Positions 28,989 through 37,045 of a stretch of DNA of 64,000 nucleotides are shown in pieces; the stretch's first letter is position 1; every line of letters starts with the position of its first letter. The DNA lies in the NCBI GenBank assembly GCA_900545885.1, contig URAF01000005.1:62001-126000 (forward strand), read 5' to 3'. Source of the stretch: an uncultured Eubacteriales bacterium. GTDB lineage: Bacteria; Bacillota; Clostridia; Christensenellales; CAG-917. The position numbers and the translations under genes are program-made. The notes under the pieces were generated by a model. It did not search any database and was not told the origin of the DNA. It was given only the letters and a program-made list of their open reading frames with translations.

Positions 28989-29993
28989 ATGAAAACAAAC
29001 ATCAAAAAAATCGCGGCACTCGCGCTTGTTGCCTTGCTGGTTGTAGTGCTTTCCGTAGGTCTTGCGGCATGCAACGACAATAAAGGAAACGGCGAAACCA
29101 AAAGCGTAGAAGTTGTATATTACGCCGACGGTGCGGCAGTGCAGGCGGCACTTGCCGCAGGCGTTATAGATTACGGCGTGGTCGGCGAACCCGCGGCAAC
29201 CGCGGGCGCAAATAAAGGCTTTACCGTCGTTATGGACATTCAGGCGGAGTTCAACAAAGCGACGGGCGGTACAAGCGGTTTCCCCATGTCTTCGACTTTC
29301 GTCAAAAACAGTCTTGCGGCGAACAAGGATTTTGTCGACGCATATCTTGCCGCGCTCAACGACAATCTTGCATATATTCAGGAGAACGCCGCAAACATGA
29401 CGGCCTTGCTCAAAGCCGCGGGCAGCAATTCGGCATATCCTGCACCCAGCATTCCCAAGTGCAACGTCGGAGTATACTCGGGCGATGACGTAAAGACCGC
29501 GGTTGCAGATATGATGAAAACCCTGCACGGTACGCAGTCTGTCCCCGACAGCGTGTATTATGACGAAACTGCCGCAACCGCACAGGGTGAGGGCAGCGGA
29601 ACTATTAAGATATACGTCCCCGACGGAGCGCCTTTGCTTGCCGTGGCAAATCTTGCGACAAAGAACGTGGCGACTGTAAACGGTTATTCCGTTGAAGTAA
29701 TTGTTGCCGCGGCAAACGAAATAAGCACTGCAATGGCAAGCGGCAAAGCGGATATAGCGATTCTGCCCGCCAACGCAGGCGTAAACCTCATCGCAAACAA
29801 AGGTGCGGCCTACAAATTCCTTTGCTCCAACACGCAGGGAATACTCTATATGCTTGCGAAAACCGAAAATGCGAACGGCACGATTGTGCCTGCCGACCTT
29901 GCGGGCAAGAAAGTCGGTTGCATAGGTTCGGGCGCCGTTCCGCAGTACGCCGTCGAAAAGGTGCTGACTGCGGCAGGACTGAAACTCGCATAA
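28989..29993 (+). CDS. NitT/TauT-type ABC transporter substrate-binding lipoprotein, circularly permuted
   Basis: A 334-residue lipoprotein (signal ending GLAAC, Cys28) that captures an unknown small solute for the permease and ATPase that follow. The two halves are in reversed order. Residues 40-200 resemble the C-terminal half of NMT1/TauA-like binding proteins (VEVVYYADGAAVQAALAAG, GEPAAT, IPKCNVGVYSGDDVKTAV). Residues 205-334 resemble the N-terminal half: the first strand TIKIYVPDGAPLLAVANLA, ADIAILPANAGVNLIANKG, GILYMLAK and DLAGKKVGCIGSGAVPQYAVEKVL. A short Gly/Ser linker (GEGSG) joins the old C- and N-termini. The frame is intact, so the fold could still form. ATG 28989 follows AAAGAGGTG. 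Confidence 0.85.
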   Translation: MKTNIKKIAALALVALLVVVLSVGLAACNDNKGNGETKSVEVVYYADGAAVQAALAAGVIDYGVVGEPAATAGANKGFTVVMDIQAEFNKATGGTSGFPMSSTFVKNSLAANKDFVDAYLAALNDNLAYIQENAANMTALLKAAGSNSAYPAPSIPKCNVGVYSGDDVKTAVADMMKTLHGTQSVPDSVYYDETAATAQGEGSGTIKIYVPDGAPLLAVANLATKNVATVNGYSVEVIVAAANEISTAMASGKADIAILPANAGVNLIANKGAAYKFLCSNTQGILYMLAKTENANGTIVPADLAGKKVGCIGSGAVPQYAVEKVLTAAGLKLA

Positions 29994-30044
29994 TAACCTA
30001 AACTAACAAAATAACGGTAAAACAACAAACGACAATAAATCGGT

Positions 30045-30836
30045 ATGCTGAAAACGGCAAGTGTAAAAACTCCGCGCAAAGCGGCAATAGGCAGATTGCT
30101 CGGCAACGTCTTTTATCCCGTGTGCGCTTTTGCGTTCGTAATCGCGGTGTGGGCGATTGTTGCGGCTGTCAAAAATCTGCCAATACTGTTCCCGTCCGTG
30201 GGAGAGATATTCCGCGCGCTCGGCGACATTCTGTCCGACGGCGAAAGCTGGCGGGCGGCGGGTATGACGCTTGGCAGAATAACGGGCAGTTTTCTGTTGT
30301 CGTTGCTTTTTGCCGCGGTACTTGCCACGGCGGGCGCTTTTGTAAAACCCGTTCACAAGTTCGTGCGCCCGCTTGTGACCGTTTTGCAAGCCGCGCCTAC
30401 AATGGCGGTAATTCTGCTTGCTGTTGTGTGGCTCGACAACTCCGAAGTGCCGTTGCTTGTCGGATTTTTAATCTGTTTTCCTCTGCTGTACAACACGTGC
30501 CACACCGCGCTCGAAAGCGTGGACGGCGAACTGTTGGAAATGGCAGACGTCTATCATATGCGACCGGTTGACAAGCTGACGGGCATATACCTTCCCGCCG
30601 TTTTCCCCGTTGTGACGGAAGGCGCGAAAAGTGCGGTTTCGCTTACGGTCAAAGTCGTCATTGCGGCGGAGGTTCTTGCACAGACTCGCGTGAGTATCGG
30701 ACTGCTTATGCAACAGGACAGCGTTATGTTCGAGATTGCCGATCTGCTTGCGTGGACGGTGTTCGCGATAGTATTGAGTTTCCTGTTGGAAGGCATTATA
30801 GTCGGCGTTCAGAAGCTCAGGGAGGTGCTGAGATGA
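30045..30836 (+). CDS. ABC transporter permease, NitT/TauT (SsuC-like) type
   Basis: A 263-residue inner-membrane permease with about six helices and the EAA-type coupling motif around EMADVYHMRPVDKLTGIYLPAVFP. This matches BPD_transp_1 permeases of the nitrate/sulfonate/taurine family. It forms the channel for the solute captured by the preceding binding protein. A weak ribosome site precedes ATG 30045; the stop overlaps the ATPase start (ATGA), indicating coupled synthesis. The specificity of this importer is unknown. Confidence 0.93.
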   Translation: MLKTASVKTPRKAAIGRLLGNVFYPVCAFAFVIAVWAIVAAVKNLPILFPSVGEIFRALGDILSDGESWRAAGMTLGRITGSFLLSLLFAAVLATAGAFVKPVHKFVRPLVTVLQAAPTMAVILLAVVWLDNSEVPLLVGFLICFPLLYNTCHTALESVDGELLEMADVYHMRPVDKLTGIYLPAVFPVVTEGAKSAVSLTVKVVIAAEVLAQTRVSIGLLMQQDSVMFEIADLLAWTVFAIVLSFLLEGIIVGVQKLREVLR

Positions 30837-31570
30837 GCGGACTTCGGATTGACAATCTCAAAGTTGCCTACGGTGAAAACCGCGTTTTCGACGGGTTCGG
30901 CATATCCTTCGAACAGAACACCGTAAACGTAATTCTGGGCGGTTCGGGCGTCGGTAAAACGACACTGCTCAACGTGATTGCGGGGCTTGTGCCGTATAGC
31001 GGGAGCGTGTCGGGTGCGGACGACAACATTTCTTATATTTTTCAGAAAGACAGGTTAATCCCTGCAATAAGCGTGTATAAAAACCTTGATTTGGTGTTGC
31101 GCAACAAAATCAAGGACAAGAACGAGCGCAAAGAAAAGATAGAAAACATGCTTGCCGAACTGGAAATTCTGTCGGAGCGCGACAAACTTCCGACCGCCCT
31201 CAGCGGCGGACAGGCGCAACGCGTTTCCATGGCGCGGGCATTTCTTTATCCGTCCGATATTCTGCTTATGGACGAACCGTTCAAGGCGTTGGATATCGGA
31301 TTAAAAAGCAGGTTGTTTTCCGCCTTTGACAAGTTGCTTGCGGAGTCGCCCAAAACCGTGGTGTTCGTCACACACGACGTAGAGGAGTGCCTTTTTGCCG
31401 CGGACAGATATTTTGTTCTCGGCGGGTCTCCCGCGGACGTTGTGCTTTCGGGGGAGATTGCCGTCGGCAGAAAACAAAGAAAAGCCGATATGCCCGAACT
31501 TGTGTCGGCGCGCGCGCGTCTTTTCGGCGTTCTCGGCGCTTACGGTTCGGACGGCGGCGCGGAAAACTGA
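30833..31570 (+). CDS. ABC transporter ATP-binding protein, NitT/TauT (SsuB-like) type
   Basis: Cytoplasmic ATPase of the importer, 245 residues: Walker A LGGSGVGKTT, Q-loop (IFQKDRLIPAISVYKN), signature LSGGQAQRVSMARAF, Walker B ILLMDEPFKALD and the switch H in VTHDVEE. The DEPF and GLKSR features place it with SsuB/TauB-like subunits. Strong GGAGGTG ribosome site. The C-terminus runs into a small GC hairpin followed by T-rich sequence, probably the end of the operon. Confidence 0.94.
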   Translation: MSGLRIDNLKVAYGENRVFDGFGISFEQNTVNVILGGSGVGKTTLLNVIAGLVPYSGSVSGADDNISYIFQKDRLIPAISVYKNLDLVLRNKIKDKNERKEKIENMLAELEILSERDKLPTALSGGQAQRVSMARAFLYPSDILLMDEPFKALDIGLKSRLFSAFDKLLAESPKTVVFVTHDVEECLFAADRYFVLGGSPADVVLSGEIAVGRKQRKADMPELVSARARLFGVLGAYGSDGGAEN

Positions 31571-31590
31571 TTGCCGCGGTTTTTGTTTTG
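31558..31590 (+). terminator. Candidate terminator overlapping the end of the importer ATPase gene
   Basis: CGCGG (31558-31562) can pair with CCGCG (31574-31578), followed by GGTTTTTGTTTTG. The stem is only five pairs. The following 100 bases are T-rich and hold no gene. Confidence 0.45.
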
Positions 31591-31680
31591 TGTGTGATTG
31601 GCGGGGTTCGGCGTGTGTTTTGAGTTGCGCATTCGGGCTCTGCCTTTTGCGTACTTTCTGTGTTTAGTGGGCGCATTTGC

Positions 31681-31709
31681 TTGACAGTCCGCTTGCGTAT
31701 GGATATAAT
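31681..31709 (+). promoter_or_regulatory. Consensus promoter of rpmE
   Basis: TTGACA (31681-31686), 17-bp spacer, TATAAT (31704-31709): a perfect consensus, the strongest promoter in the window, as expected for a ribosomal protein gene. A leader of about 70 bases follows, with CG-rich tracts and an AGGAG ribosome site. Confidence 0.92.
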
Positions 31710-31787
31710 AAAGAAACTTTATGTCATATGCGCGTAGCTCCTTTGGCGCGTGTGGGCGTAAAAATCAGTAAAAAACAGGAGTAAACT

Positions 31788-31994
31788 ATGAAAGAAGGCA
31801 TCCATCCGGATTACCACACCGTCACCGTGCAATGCGCGTGCGGAAATACGTTCCTTACGGGCACGACCAAGAAGACCGACGTCCTCAAAGTCGAAATCTG
31901 CTCCAAGTGCCATCCGTATTTCACCGGCAAGCAGAAACTCGTTGACACCGGCGGTCGTGTCGACAAGTTCAAGAAGAGATACAATCTCGACTGA
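31788..31994 (+). CDS. rpmE: Large-subunit ribosomal protein L31 (zinc-binding type)
   Basis: A 68-residue protein of the bridge between the ribosomal subunits. The zinc ligands of the C+ form are present: C16 and C18 in VQCACG and C37 and C40 in ICSKCHPYF. The start [16 protein letters not shown] and the end DKFKKRY are typical. A terminator follows at once, and then the DUF1385-PrmC gene and prfA, the common Clostridia arrangement. No zinc-free paralogue is seen in the window. Confidence 0.97.
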   Translation: MKEGIHPDYHTVTVQCACGNTFLTGTTKKTDVLKVEICSKCHPYFTGKQKLVDTGGRVDKFKKRYNLD

Positions 31995-32006
31995 CAACGA
32001 TGAAAG

Positions 32007-32034
32007 ATGCAGACTGCACCGCAGTCTGCATTTT
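32007..32034 (+). terminator. Terminator after rpmE
   Basis: Perfect stem ATGCAGACTGC / GCAGTCTGCAT with a 3-base loop, followed by a short TTTT. The short T-run suggests partial read-through into the next genes, which have no obvious promoter of their own. Confidence 0.78.
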
Positions 32035-32121
32035 CGTATGCGCGCGCGAGGGCGCACCGCGTAAACACGCGAGGGCGCGGAGCGCGATTCGGCAAAAAAC
32101 CAAGTTACAGCATTTATTTTT

Positions 32122-34008
32122 ATGCCCGACGTAAAAGAGGACGGAATTTCCGAAAAGAAATCGAAAAAAACGCGTAAAGCCGAAGTCGGCAAGGTTGTCC
32201 GTCGCACTTCTATCGGCGGTCAGGCGGTGCTCGAAGGCGTTATGATGAAGAGCGCGACTTCGGTTGCAACCGCGGTGCGTACGGAAACGGGTGAAATCAC
32301 CGTCGAGTCCAAACGCCTCAAAGACCCCAAGAAGAAGAGCGTGTTTTTCCGTCTGCCTTTTGTACGCGGGGTTGTCAATCTCTGTTCGCAACTTTATATG
32401 GGCATCGGCATTCTGATGCGCTCGGCGGAAGTTTACGGCGATTTTGCCGAACCCACGAAGTTCGACAAATGGGTCGCCGAAAAGTTCAAGGTCAACCCGA
32501 TGCACATTCTCACCGTGTTTTCTCTGGTGCTCGGTCTGTTGCTTGCGGTGGGGCTTTTCGTTTTCCTGCCCAACTTCCTTACGGGGCTCATTTTCGAGAT
32601 ACCCGGAGTAGTGCAGCATCCCGCATATTACAGCCTTTGCGAAGCAGCGATTATGCTTGCCATTTTCGTCGGTTACATTTTGTCTATCACGCTTATGAAG
32701 GACATTCGCCGCGTGTTTATGTACCACGGGGCGGAGCATAAGGTCATAAGCTGTTACGAACACGGGCTCGACCTCACCGTAGAAAATGCGCGCAAAATGC
32801 GCACCGAACACAGCCGTTGCGGAACGACGTTCATGTTCTTTGTCGTGGCGGTCAGCATAATCGTTTTCGCGCTCGTGAACTGGATGCTTGACGAAATAGG
32901 CTGGACTTCGGACAGCAGCGTCGTGAACGCGTTTATCAAACTCGGCGTCAAACTGCTGTTCCTGCCCGTCGTTGCGGGAATTTCCTACGAATTGCTCAAA
33001 CTTCTTGCAAAGTCGGACAACATAATATTCAGAATTCTGCGTGCGCCCGGTATGCTGTTGCAGAAACTCACGACCAGACAGCCTACCGACGATATGCTGG
33101 AAGTCAGTCTTACGGCGTTCAAAACCGTGCTCGCAATGGACGAGAACCCCGATTTGCCCGAAAGCAAATTCGACGTTAAAGTTCCAATGAAGTTCGTGCG
33201 TACAAAGATTGCGGAAATCGCAAAAGGTGCGGACGAGAGCGACATAGACTGGATTATTGTCGAGGTCACGGGCAAAAAACGCAGTGAACTCGCTCTTACG
33301 GGGTCGCTTACCAAAGAGCAGTTCGAAGCGGCGAAATCCGTCGCGCAGAAACTCGCGGACGGAAAGCCGTTGCAATACGCGCTCGGAACGACGGAGTTCT
33401 ACGGCATAAAACTGTCCGTCAATCCGTCTGTGCTTATCCCGCGTCCCGAAACCGAAGAACTTGCCGAAAAAGTCGTGAATTTTGTAAAGTCCAAAGGTGA
33501 CGCCGCAAACGTGCGAGTGCTCGATTTGTGTACGGGCAGCGGGGCGATTGCGATAGCAGTTGCGCTCAATACCGGTTGCAAGGTTGTTGCGACTGACATA
33601 TCCGCCGCGGCGGCGGAAGTCGCAAAAGCCAACGCGTTGAGCGCGGGCGTTTCCGTCGACGTGAGAACGGGCGACCTTTTCGACGCTGTCAAGGGCGAAA
33701 AGTTCGACATCATCGTCACAAATCCGCCTTATATTCCCTCGGCGGACATTGCCACGCTGGACGGCAAAGTCAAGGATTTCGAGCCGATTTCCGCTTTGGA
33801 CGGCGGTGCCGACGGGCTTGACTTCTATCGCAGGATTGCCAAAGACGCGGCAGACTATCTCGCGGAAGGCGGGGAGTTGTGGTGCGAATTCGGAATGGGA
33901 CAGGCAAACGACGTTGCTGCGTTGTTCGACGGGTTCGACACCGAAATTTTCAAGGATATGGAAGGCGCAGACAGAATGTTGCACGCCGCAAAAAGGAAAG
34001 ATATATGA
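32122..34008 (+). CDS. prmC: DUF1385 membrane protein fused to release factor glutamine methyltransferase PrmC
   Basis: One 628-residue frame joins two proteins that are normally separate neighbours. Residues 25-315 match DUF1385: [21 protein letters not shown], the [14 protein letters not shown] motif, [12 protein letters not shown] and about four membrane helices; its function is unknown. Residues 350-628 match PrmC, which methylates the Gln of the GGQ motif in release factors: [22 protein letters not shown], the SAM-binding [16 protein letters not shown] near 468 and the catalytic NPPYIPS near 534. The stop overlaps the start of prfA, the substrate gene. No internal ribosome site or stop was found between the halves, so a true fusion is likely; it would tether PrmC to the membrane. 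Confidence 0.93.
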   Translation: MPDVKEDGISEKKSKKTRKAEVGKVVRRTSIGGQAVLEGVMMKSATSVATAVRTETGEITVESKRLKDPKKKSVFFRLPFVRGVVNLCSQLYMGIGILMRSAEVYGDFAEPTKFDKWVAEKFKVNPMHILTVFSLVLGLLLAVGLFVFLPNFLTGLIFEIPGVVQHPAYYSLCEAAIMLAIFVGYILSITLMKDIRRVFMYHGAEHKVISCYEHGLDLTVENARKMRTEHSRCGTTFMFFVVAVSIIVFALVNWMLDEIGWTSDSSVVNAFIKLGVKLLFLPVVAGISYELLKLLAKSDNIIFRILRAPGMLLQKLTTRQPTDDMLEVSLTAFKTVLAMDENPDLPESKFDVKVPMKFVRTKIAEIAKGADESDIDWIIVEVTGKKRSELALTGSLTKEQFEAAKSVAQKLADGKPLQYALGTTEFYGIKLSVNPSVLIPRPETEELAEKVVNFVKSKGDAANVRVLDLCTGSGAIAIAVALNTGCKVVATDISAAAAEVAKANALSAGVSVDVRTGDLFDAVKGEKFDIIVTNPPYIPSADIATLDGKVKDFEPISALDGGADGLDFYRRIAKDAADYLAEGGELWCEFGMGQANDVAALFDGFDTEIFKDMEGADRMLHAAKRKDI

Positions 34009-35090
34009 AAATCAGCGAAGGAATGCTCGCAAAACTCCAAAAAATCAAAGCCCGTTATCACGAAGTAGGTGATATGCTGGCGCGTCCCGAAATTATTTCC
34101 GACCAGTCGGCGTTCAAAGCTTTGTCCAAAGAACATTCCGATTTGCAGCCGATAGTCGAGTGTTTCGAAGTTTACACCACTCACAAGAACCACTTTGACG
34201 AGTGCACCGAAATGCTGTCCGTGGAACAGGACGCCGAAATGCGCGAAATGCTGAAAGAGGAGCTCGACGAGTTGCGCGAAGCTCTCGACCGCGACGTGAA
34301 CGACCTCAAAATTTCCATGTTGCCCAAAGACCCCAACGAGGACAACAACGTCATCATAGAAATCCGCGCGGGAGCGGGCGGCGACGAAGCCGCACTGTTC
34401 GGCACGGAACTTATGAAAATGTACCGCCATTACGCCGACCGCAACCGTTGGAAGGTGGAAGAAATCAACATGAACTACACCGAACTCGGCGGCGCGAAGG
34501 AGCTCGTGTTCATGATTGCGGGCAAGGGCGCGTACGGTAAACTCAAATTCGAAAGCGGCGTTCACCGCGTTCAGCGCGTGCCCGAAACGGAGTCGCAGGG
34601 CAGAATTCATACGTCTACGGTTACGGTTGCCGTTCTGCCCGAAGCCGAGGACATCGAAGTCACAATCAACGAAAACGACCTCAAAATCGACACTTACCGC
34701 AGCGGCGGCGCGGGCGGGCAGCACGTCAACAAGACGGAGTCCGCAATCCGTATGACGCATATACCCACGGGTATAGTCGTCGAGTGTCAGGACGAGCGCA
34801 GTCAGATAAAAAACAGAGAAAAGGCTATGAAGGTGCTCAAATCACGTCTTTACGACTATTACCAGTCGCAGGCGGACAAGGAGTACAGTGAAACCCGCCG
34901 CGCGCAGGTCGGTACGGGCGACAGAAGCGAACGTATCCGCACCTACAATTTCCCGCAGGGCAGAGTTACCGACCACCGTATCGGGCTTACGCTTTACAGC
35001 CTTGACAAATTCATGCTCGGAGAAATGGACGAAATGATTTCCGCTTTGTCCATTGCACTGCAAAACAAAATGTTGGAGAACATCGATTAA
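34005..35090 (+). CDS. prfA: Peptide chain release factor 1
   Basis: Terminates translation at UAA and UAG. The 361 residues show the class-I release factor features: the PxT codon-recognition motif in the Firmicutes form PET ([15 protein letters not shown]), [11 protein letters not shown], and the GGQ motif in [16 protein letters not shown], whose glutamine is the target of the PrmC encoded just upstream. ATG 34005 overlaps the prmC stop (ATGA) and matches the normal RF1 start; the longer upstream frame lies inside prmC. It is followed 12 bp later by the condensing-enzyme gene with an AAAGGAG ribosome site. Confidence 0.98.
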   Translation: MKISEGMLAKLQKIKARYHEVGDMLARPEIISDQSAFKALSKEHSDLQPIVECFEVYTTHKNHFDECTEMLSVEQDAEMREMLKEELDELREALDRDVNDLKISMLPKDPNEDNNVIIEIRAGAGGDEAALFGTELMKMYRHYADRNRWKVEEINMNYTELGGAKELVFMIAGKGAYGKLKFESGVHRVQRVPETESQGRIHTSTVTVAVLPEAEDIEVTINENDLKIDTYRSGGAGGQHVNKTESAIRMTHIPTGIVVECQDERSQIKNREKAMKVLKSRLYDYYQSQADKEYSETRRAQVGTGDRSERIRTYNFPQGRVTDHRIGLTLYSLDKFMLGEMDEMISALSIALQNKMLENID

Positions 35091-35102
35091 AGGAGACGGA
35101 TT

Positions 35103-36494
35103 ATGATTGTCAAGTACAACAAGAACCATCACGTCATCGAAGAACACGCCTACAAGCCCAGTCTGCAGGACGTAGCGCACCCCAATCTTCACCGCAAGAT
35201 TTTTACATACGGCGAAATTCCGAAAACGGCGTTCAATATGCGTCACGTTCCCATGGAATGCCCGAAAGACATATTCATCACCGACACGACTTTCCGCGAC
35301 GGACAGCAGGCGTGCAAACCTTTTGCAGTCAAGGACATCGTCAATCTGTACAAAATGCTCCACCGTCTGGGCGGTCCCAACGGACTTGTAAGACAGAGTG
35401 AGTTTTTCCTTTACAGCGACAAGGACAAGGAAGCCATAACCAAGTGTCTCGAACTCGGATACGACTTCCCGCAGATTACCTCGTGGATACGCGCAAACGA
35501 AAAGGATTTCGAACTGGTCAAACAGTTCGGCATCAAAGAAACGGGCATTCTGGTGAGCTGTTCGGACTACCACATCTTCAAGAAGATGAATCTTACCCGC
35601 GCGCAGGCTATGGAGAAATATCTCACCATAGTCAAAAAAGCCCTCGAACGCGGTATCGTTCCGAGATGCCATTTCGAAGACATCACGAGAGCGGACTATT
35701 TCGGATTTGTCGTGCCGTTCGCAATCGAGCTCATGAAACTTTCGCAAGAGAGCGGCATACCCATCAAAATCCGTGCCTGCGACACTATGGGCTACGGCGT
35801 GACCTATCCCGGCACCGCGCTTCCGAGAAGTGTACAGGGCATAATCTACGGTTTCCGTTACTATGCGGAAATCCCGTCCGAACAACTCGAATGGCACGGA
35901 CACAACGATTTCTATAAAGCGGTCACCAACTCCGCAACCGCGTGGTTGTACGGCTGTTCTTCCGTCAACGCGACATTGCTCGGCATCGGCGAAAGAACGG
36001 GCAATACGCCGCTTGAAGCCATGGCAATCGAATACGCGTCGTTGCGCGGTACGACGGGCGGAATGGATTTGTCCGTAATTACGGAAATCGCCGACTACTT
36101 CGAACACGAAATGGGATTTGAAATTCCCGAACGCACGCCTTTCGTCGGCAAGAACTTCAACGTGACCAAAGCGGGTATTCACGCGGACGGAATGTTGAAA
36201 GACCAGGAAATCTACAACATTTTCGACACCGAAAAAATCCTCGGCAGACCCGCGAGAGTGGTCGTCGACAGTTTCAGCGGAATTGCGGGTATTGCGTTCT
36301 GGATTAACTCTTATTATTCCGTGCCCGCCGATATGAAAATCGACAAGCGCGACCCGCTCATTGCGGCAATCAAAGAGCACGTCGACGCGCAGTACGCTCT
36401 CGGCAGAACCACGGTTATCAGCGACGAGGAACTTGCGGAAATGTTCCGCGAACTCGACCCCGAACGTTACGCGCAGTTCAGCAAATTCGAATAA
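35103..36494 (+). CDS. DRE-TIM condensing enzyme: isopropylmalate/homocitrate/Re-citrate synthase family
   Basis: A 463-residue HMGL-like TIM barrel that joins acetyl-CoA to a 2-oxo acid. Catalytic landmarks are ITDTTFRDGQQ (Arg-Asp of the DRE motif), the metal-binding HGHND, LLGIGERTGNTPLEA and NVTKAGIHADG. It lacks the C-terminal leucine-sensing LeuA dimer domain, has an extra N-terminal segment, and is closest in my memory to the subgroup containing anaerobe Re-citrate synthases annotated as 2-isopropylmalate synthase. No leuB, leuC or leuD is nearby, which weakens a leucine role. The precise acceptor (oxaloacetate, 2-oxoisovalerate, pyruvate or 2-oxoglutarate) cannot be set from sequence. 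Confidence 0.85.
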   Translation: MIVKYNKNHHVIEEHAYKPSLQDVAHPNLHRKIFTYGEIPKTAFNMRHVPMECPKDIFITDTTFRDGQQACKPFAVKDIVNLYKMLHRLGGPNGLVRQSEFFLYSDKDKEAITKCLELGYDFPQITSWIRANEKDFELVKQFGIKETGILVSCSDYHIFKKMNLTRAQAMEKYLTIVKKALERGIVPRCHFEDITRADYFGFVVPFAIELMKLSQESGIPIKIRACDTMGYGVTYPGTALPRSVQGIIYGFRYYAEIPSEQLEWHGHNDFYKAVTNSATAWLYGCSSVNATLLGIGERTGNTPLEAMAIEYASLRGTTGGMDLSVITEIADYFEHEMGFEIPERTPFVGKNFNVTKAGIHADGMLKDQEIYNIFDTEKILGRPARVVVDSFSGIAGIAFWINSYYSVPADMKIDKRDPLIAAIKEHVDAQYALGRTTVISDEELAEMFRELDPERYAQFSKFE

Positions 36495-36574
36495 CAGACA
36501 ACGACTGCGGCGGCGGTTCAATCCGCTCGCGGCGCGCGTGCGCATCGACGTGCGCACCAAAATAGGGCTTGTAT

Positions 36575-36596
36575 TTCTATAATATTTTTTATAGAA
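36575..36596. promoter_or_regulatory. AT-rich palindrome upstream of the small P-loop gene, with embedded -10 box
   Basis: TTCTATAA and TTATAGAA form 8-bp arms around TATTTT; TATAAT (36578-36583) lies inside. No good -35 box was found, which together with the palindrome suggests an activator or repressor site, or only a chance AT palindrome. Confidence 0.4.
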
Positions 36597-36613
36597 TATA
36601 AGCGGAGGTGACT

Positions 36614-37045
36614 ATGATAAAACTCATCACCGGAGCAAAAGGCACCGGCAAAACCAAAATCATCATCGATATGGCAAACGACAACGTCGAAACCGCAAAA
36701 GGCGACATTGTCTTTCTCACCGACACGGACAGATATATGTATTCGCTCCGCTATCAGGTACGCGTCATCAACACCGACATTCTGAAACGCGCAGGCGAAA
36801 AAGTGTTGAACGAACGAGAACTCATCGGCTTTATCAAAGGCATTCTCGCGGGCAATCACGATATAGAAAGTTTCTACATCGACGGCGCGCACCGTATGCT
36901 CGGCAGAAAAGTGACCGAAATGGAAGACTTCTTCACCGACATTTACGCCGTTGCCAAGAACACCGAAACGAGATTTATTCTCACAGTCAGCGAAAACGAG
37001 GAGAATTTCCCCGAATTTCTCAAAAAGTATCAAGGAGAAGTATGA
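36614..37045 (+). CDS. Small P-loop ATPase-like protein of unknown function
   Basis: A 143-residue protein that starts with a Walker A loop, ITGAKGTGKT, followed by DIVFLTDTDRYMYSL and a probable Walker B-like strand SFYIDGAHRML. A later strand RFILTVSENEENFPEF completes a minimal RecA-like core. I do not recognise a specific function; similar short proteins occur in Clostridia. ATG 36614 is set by GGAGGTG at 36604-36610. The stop overlaps the ATG of threonine synthase (ATGA), so the two are co-translated. Confidence 0.75.
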   Translation: MIKLITGAKGTGKTKIIIDMANDNVETAKGDIVFLTDTDRYMYSLRYQVRVINTDILKRAGEKVLNERELIGFIKGILAGNHDIESFYIDGAHRMLGRKVTEMEDFFTDIYAVAKNTETRFILTVSENEENFPEFLKKYQGEV

